From: Cytidiella melzeri
Taxonomy: Eukaryota > Basidiomycota > Agaricomycetes > Polyporales > Irpicaceae
NCBI GenBank assembly: GCA_022592445.1
Contig: JABYQR010000156.1
Coordinates: 1-64,000 of the forward strand
Direction: 5' to 3'
DNA: 64,000 nt
Numbering within the stretch: position 1 is the stretch's first letter; every line of letters starts with the position of its first letter. This document shows, piece by piece, positions 61,516 to 64,000 of this stretch. The translations under genes and the position numbers were made by a program. The notes below the pieces were generated by a model. That model ran no database searches, was not told where the DNA came from, and was given only the letters and a program-made list of their open reading frames with translations.

Positions 61516-64000
61516 ATGGCAGACAGTGACCACAAACACTCCTCCAAGCACAAGCGAGCGCAAGACTCTGGCGACCAGGACACGCAGAAGAGCAAGAAGC
61601 GTCACAAGTCGCACAGGGATGAAACAAGCAAGCACAGGGAGAAGAAGAAGAAGACCAGAGACGCACCGCGCATTGTCGACGACGACACTGTAGACGACGA
61701 CATGTGGGTAGAAAAGAACATAGATATGGATGGAGAATATGTAAGTACGACACCATTCATAGTGCTGTGCTCATGTGCTCATTACGCTCGCAGGCTCTTG
61801 TGACCAATATACCCACAGCAGATAGCTTGAAGCTCACTTCACGAGCCACGGTCACAGTGAATGTCCCACCCCTTCCGAAAGCCGTCGTGACAGAGTCAAC
61901 TCTCAAGCGAGATGACTGGATGCTCGAGCCGCCAACTGCCTCTACTATGTCAAATCCCATAACTCAGAAACGGCCGTCAGTCCTTGGTGACCAGTCGCTG
62001 ACGGAGGGCTATGGAGAATCATCACGCGACGCCCGCTCATCTACAGGAGGTGTTGATTTCTTCTCGTCACTTGGGACTGAGCGGCAGAATAAACCCAGAG
62101 TGGATCCAACGGAGGTAAGCCTCTTGCGCAGGTGCAGTGTGCTGTGCGGCTTAGCAAATTGTGTGCACTTAGCCAAAGATTAGTCATAGGGAACTTAACA
62201 CTGGCTTGCGAGAAGGCAAAACGCTGGACGAGTACGAAACCCCAGCACACAAGCTGGCTACTCCGGGTGGTCCAGGTTCGCAATGGCGTATGATGAAGCT
62301 TCGGCGGGTATATGAAACGGCGGAGGAGGAACGCAAGCCTGTTGAAGAGGTTGCTCTCGATCGTTTCGGCTCCCTGGAAGAATTCGAAGCAGCTAAGGAG
62401 GAGAAACGTGTACTGGACGAACGAGAAGGAAGGCGGTCGACGAAGGAAAGCGCGGGCAAAGGGAATGGAAAAGAACGAGAAAGTGAAACACGCTTGATGT
62501 TCACCGACGTCAGCGCGAGTGGCGCATCGAGCCGCAGTTCTTCATTCCGGCGTCCAGGGCTAGGCGATAGCACACCTTCCACGCCGTCTCCTGCAGTTGA
62601 CGCACTGAAGAAAACTCAATACGACTCACTTCGACTATCGTTCAAGGGCAACACGGGTAGCCCTTTAGCCCATTTTTCTCATACGCCAGTGCCGTCGGTG
62701 ATGACACCCTCAGGCAGACAAAGAGCGATGTCTCCGTCCTCACTTAACAAGCTCCAAGCAAAGGTTTTGCGCGCCAAGCTAATGGACGCACCAAATGCCG
62801 CTGTTTTAGAAAAGGAGTATGACGAAGAGGTTCGCAGAGTCAACGGAGCCGGAGACGAATACCACGAGTCTGTGCAAACGCAAGTGGAGGTTCTCCCCAC
62901 TCTCGATGCTCAAGGACGACTGTATGATGTCGGACAAGGAAAAGAGGATGGTGCATCACTACCGGGCAACCGGAAGAAGAAAGAGCAGGTGAGACACATA
63001 TGGTAGCTCTAGTGGGAAAAGGCTAACTCCACGCAGGTTGAAATGCGAGATCCCAAGACCGGAGAACTGGTTCGAATTAATGCTGATGACGACACGATTA
63101 CTCTCGGAGAGATGCTGCGACAAGAGCGGTTTGGTGCAGGTGCTGCTGACCAGAAGAATCTAGATGCGCAGTTTGCTCGTGCCATCGCTACCGACGGTGG
63201 CTTCGCCGTATGCCCGTTTTTTTCTTATCCGATTAATGTTTGTGACTGACCGTTACATCACAAGGCGAATTTGGAATACATGGACGACAACGCTGAGAGG
63301 CTGGGCAGGCAGAAGATGCGTTCAGATGCCATGAAGCGACAGTTCGCTATCAACGGTGTGTTGCAATTGCTGTTCTGTAAGCACTTGTCTGACATGCTAC
63401 GTCTTAGATTACAAAAAGACGCAGAAAGTTCTCGCAACTTGTCCTTTCTGCTACGGCGAAGACGATTCACTGCCGAAAGCGCCGGTTGTTGCAATGGGCA
63501 CCAGGGCGTACCTTTCGTGCACTCAATTCGAGGAGCTCGTTCCCGGCCACTGTCTCATTATCCCTATCCAACATCATCTATCCATGCTAGAAGGTGATGA
63601 TGATGTATGGGATGAAATTCGGGTACGATTGTGTTGTTCTTTATCTGAATAATCCGAGCTAACATTAATGGTCATGCAGAATTTCATGAAGTGTCTAATG
63701 CGCATGTTTGCTGCTGAAGACAAGGGGGTGGTGTTCTACGAGACTGTCTTGTCCATCAAACAACAGAAGCATACCTTCGTTGAATGCGTGCCCTTGCCCT
63801 GGGCCCAATTCGAGGAAATTCCGGGATATTTCAAGGTCGGTGACAACATTATGTCCTAGGAGAGCAGATTCAAAAATCTCGATGCAGGAATCTATCATGA
63901 TGTCTGAGACGGAATGGTCGCAACACAAAAAGCTCATCGATTTCTCTGCGCGACCTGGGGGTTTCAGGCGAGCCATGGTACCCAACCTACCTTACTTCAT
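61516..64000 (+). CDS. cwf19: Splicing factor Cwf19/CWF19L2, 3' end outside window
   Basis: This is a late-spliceosome and debranching-associated factor. The ATG at 61516 gives MADSDHKHSSKHKRAQDSGD, followed by a Lys/Arg/His-rich N-terminus and DDDMWVEKNID. The middle is helical and charged, with LNTGLREGKTLDEYETP. Then comes EMRDPKTGELVRINADDDTI and TLGEMLRQERFG, shared by the family. The CwfJ C-terminal domain 1 has a HIT-like core: CPFCYGEDD, AYLSCTQFEELVPGHCLIIP, QHHLSMLEGDDDVWDEI, and, after an intron, FVECVPLPWAQF. CwfJ domain 2 starts near 63880 (SEWSQHKKLIDF-like). The gene runs past 64000. Introns lie near 61740, 62115, 62990, 63210, 63360, 63625 and 63833. Confidence 0.92.

Overview
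The window is nuclear DNA of a filamentous basidiomycete, most likely an agaric (Agaricomycetes). The reasons are dense multi-exon genes with GT-AG introns of about 50-60 nt and CTRAY-type branch points, short intergenic gaps with divergent gene pairs, fungal proteins such as a DASH subunit and PKC1 with HR1-C2-C1-C1-kinase order, and chromodomain Gypsy and hemivirus-type Copia retrotransposons.

Left gene block (1-22695): the 3' part of an Mps1/TTK checkpoint kinase (+), a Prp2/DHX16 spliceosomal helicase (-), eIF2-alpha (+), a questin-oxidase-like protein (+), a HIT-domain protein (-), a Cep57/Ppc89-like spindle-pole protein (+), an unidentified acidic protein (-), protein kinase C Pkc1 (+), whose first coding exon is only the ATG, and DASH subunit Dad1 (-). 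Mitotic genes (Mps1, Cep57-like, Dad1) are over-represented, though nothing shows co-regulation. Right gene block (52756-64000): an SH3-WW-RasGEF exchange factor (-), the ribosome-maturation GTPase Efl1/Ria1 (-), and the 5' part of splicing factor Cwf19 (+), which runs off the window.

Between the blocks lies about 29 kb of retrotransposons (23289-51412). Copia-1 (+, 23289-28515) stands alone, with 171-bp LTRs and target-site duplication CCACA. To its right is a three-level nest. Copia-2 (-, 29045-51412, duplication ATAAC) is split by Gypsy-A (-, 32968-48567, 499-bp LTRs, duplication TGGCT). Gypsy-A is split inside its integrase by Gypsy-B (+, 34661-43010, 725-bp LTRs, duplication GCAGC). Removing each insert with one copy of its duplication re-joins the host element's reading frame. 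The left LTR of Copia-2 also holds a 1.5-kb mosaic of older LTR pieces.

The most unusual content is in the two Gypsy elements. Both carry an extra 240-270-codon ORF ahead of gag, with shared SLxxRI repeats and a shared C-terminal block. In Gypsy-A this ORF has no ATG at all and is joined in frame to gag through tandem stops TAG-TAA; its gag-pol junction is a textbook -1 slippery heptamer touching the gag stop. Both Gypsy LTRs carry four GAA units spaced exactly 10 bp, the step-type heat-shock-element layout, and Gypsy-B has a GTGAGT splice donor at the end of its LTR. All assignments were made by reading the sequence; no database search was run.
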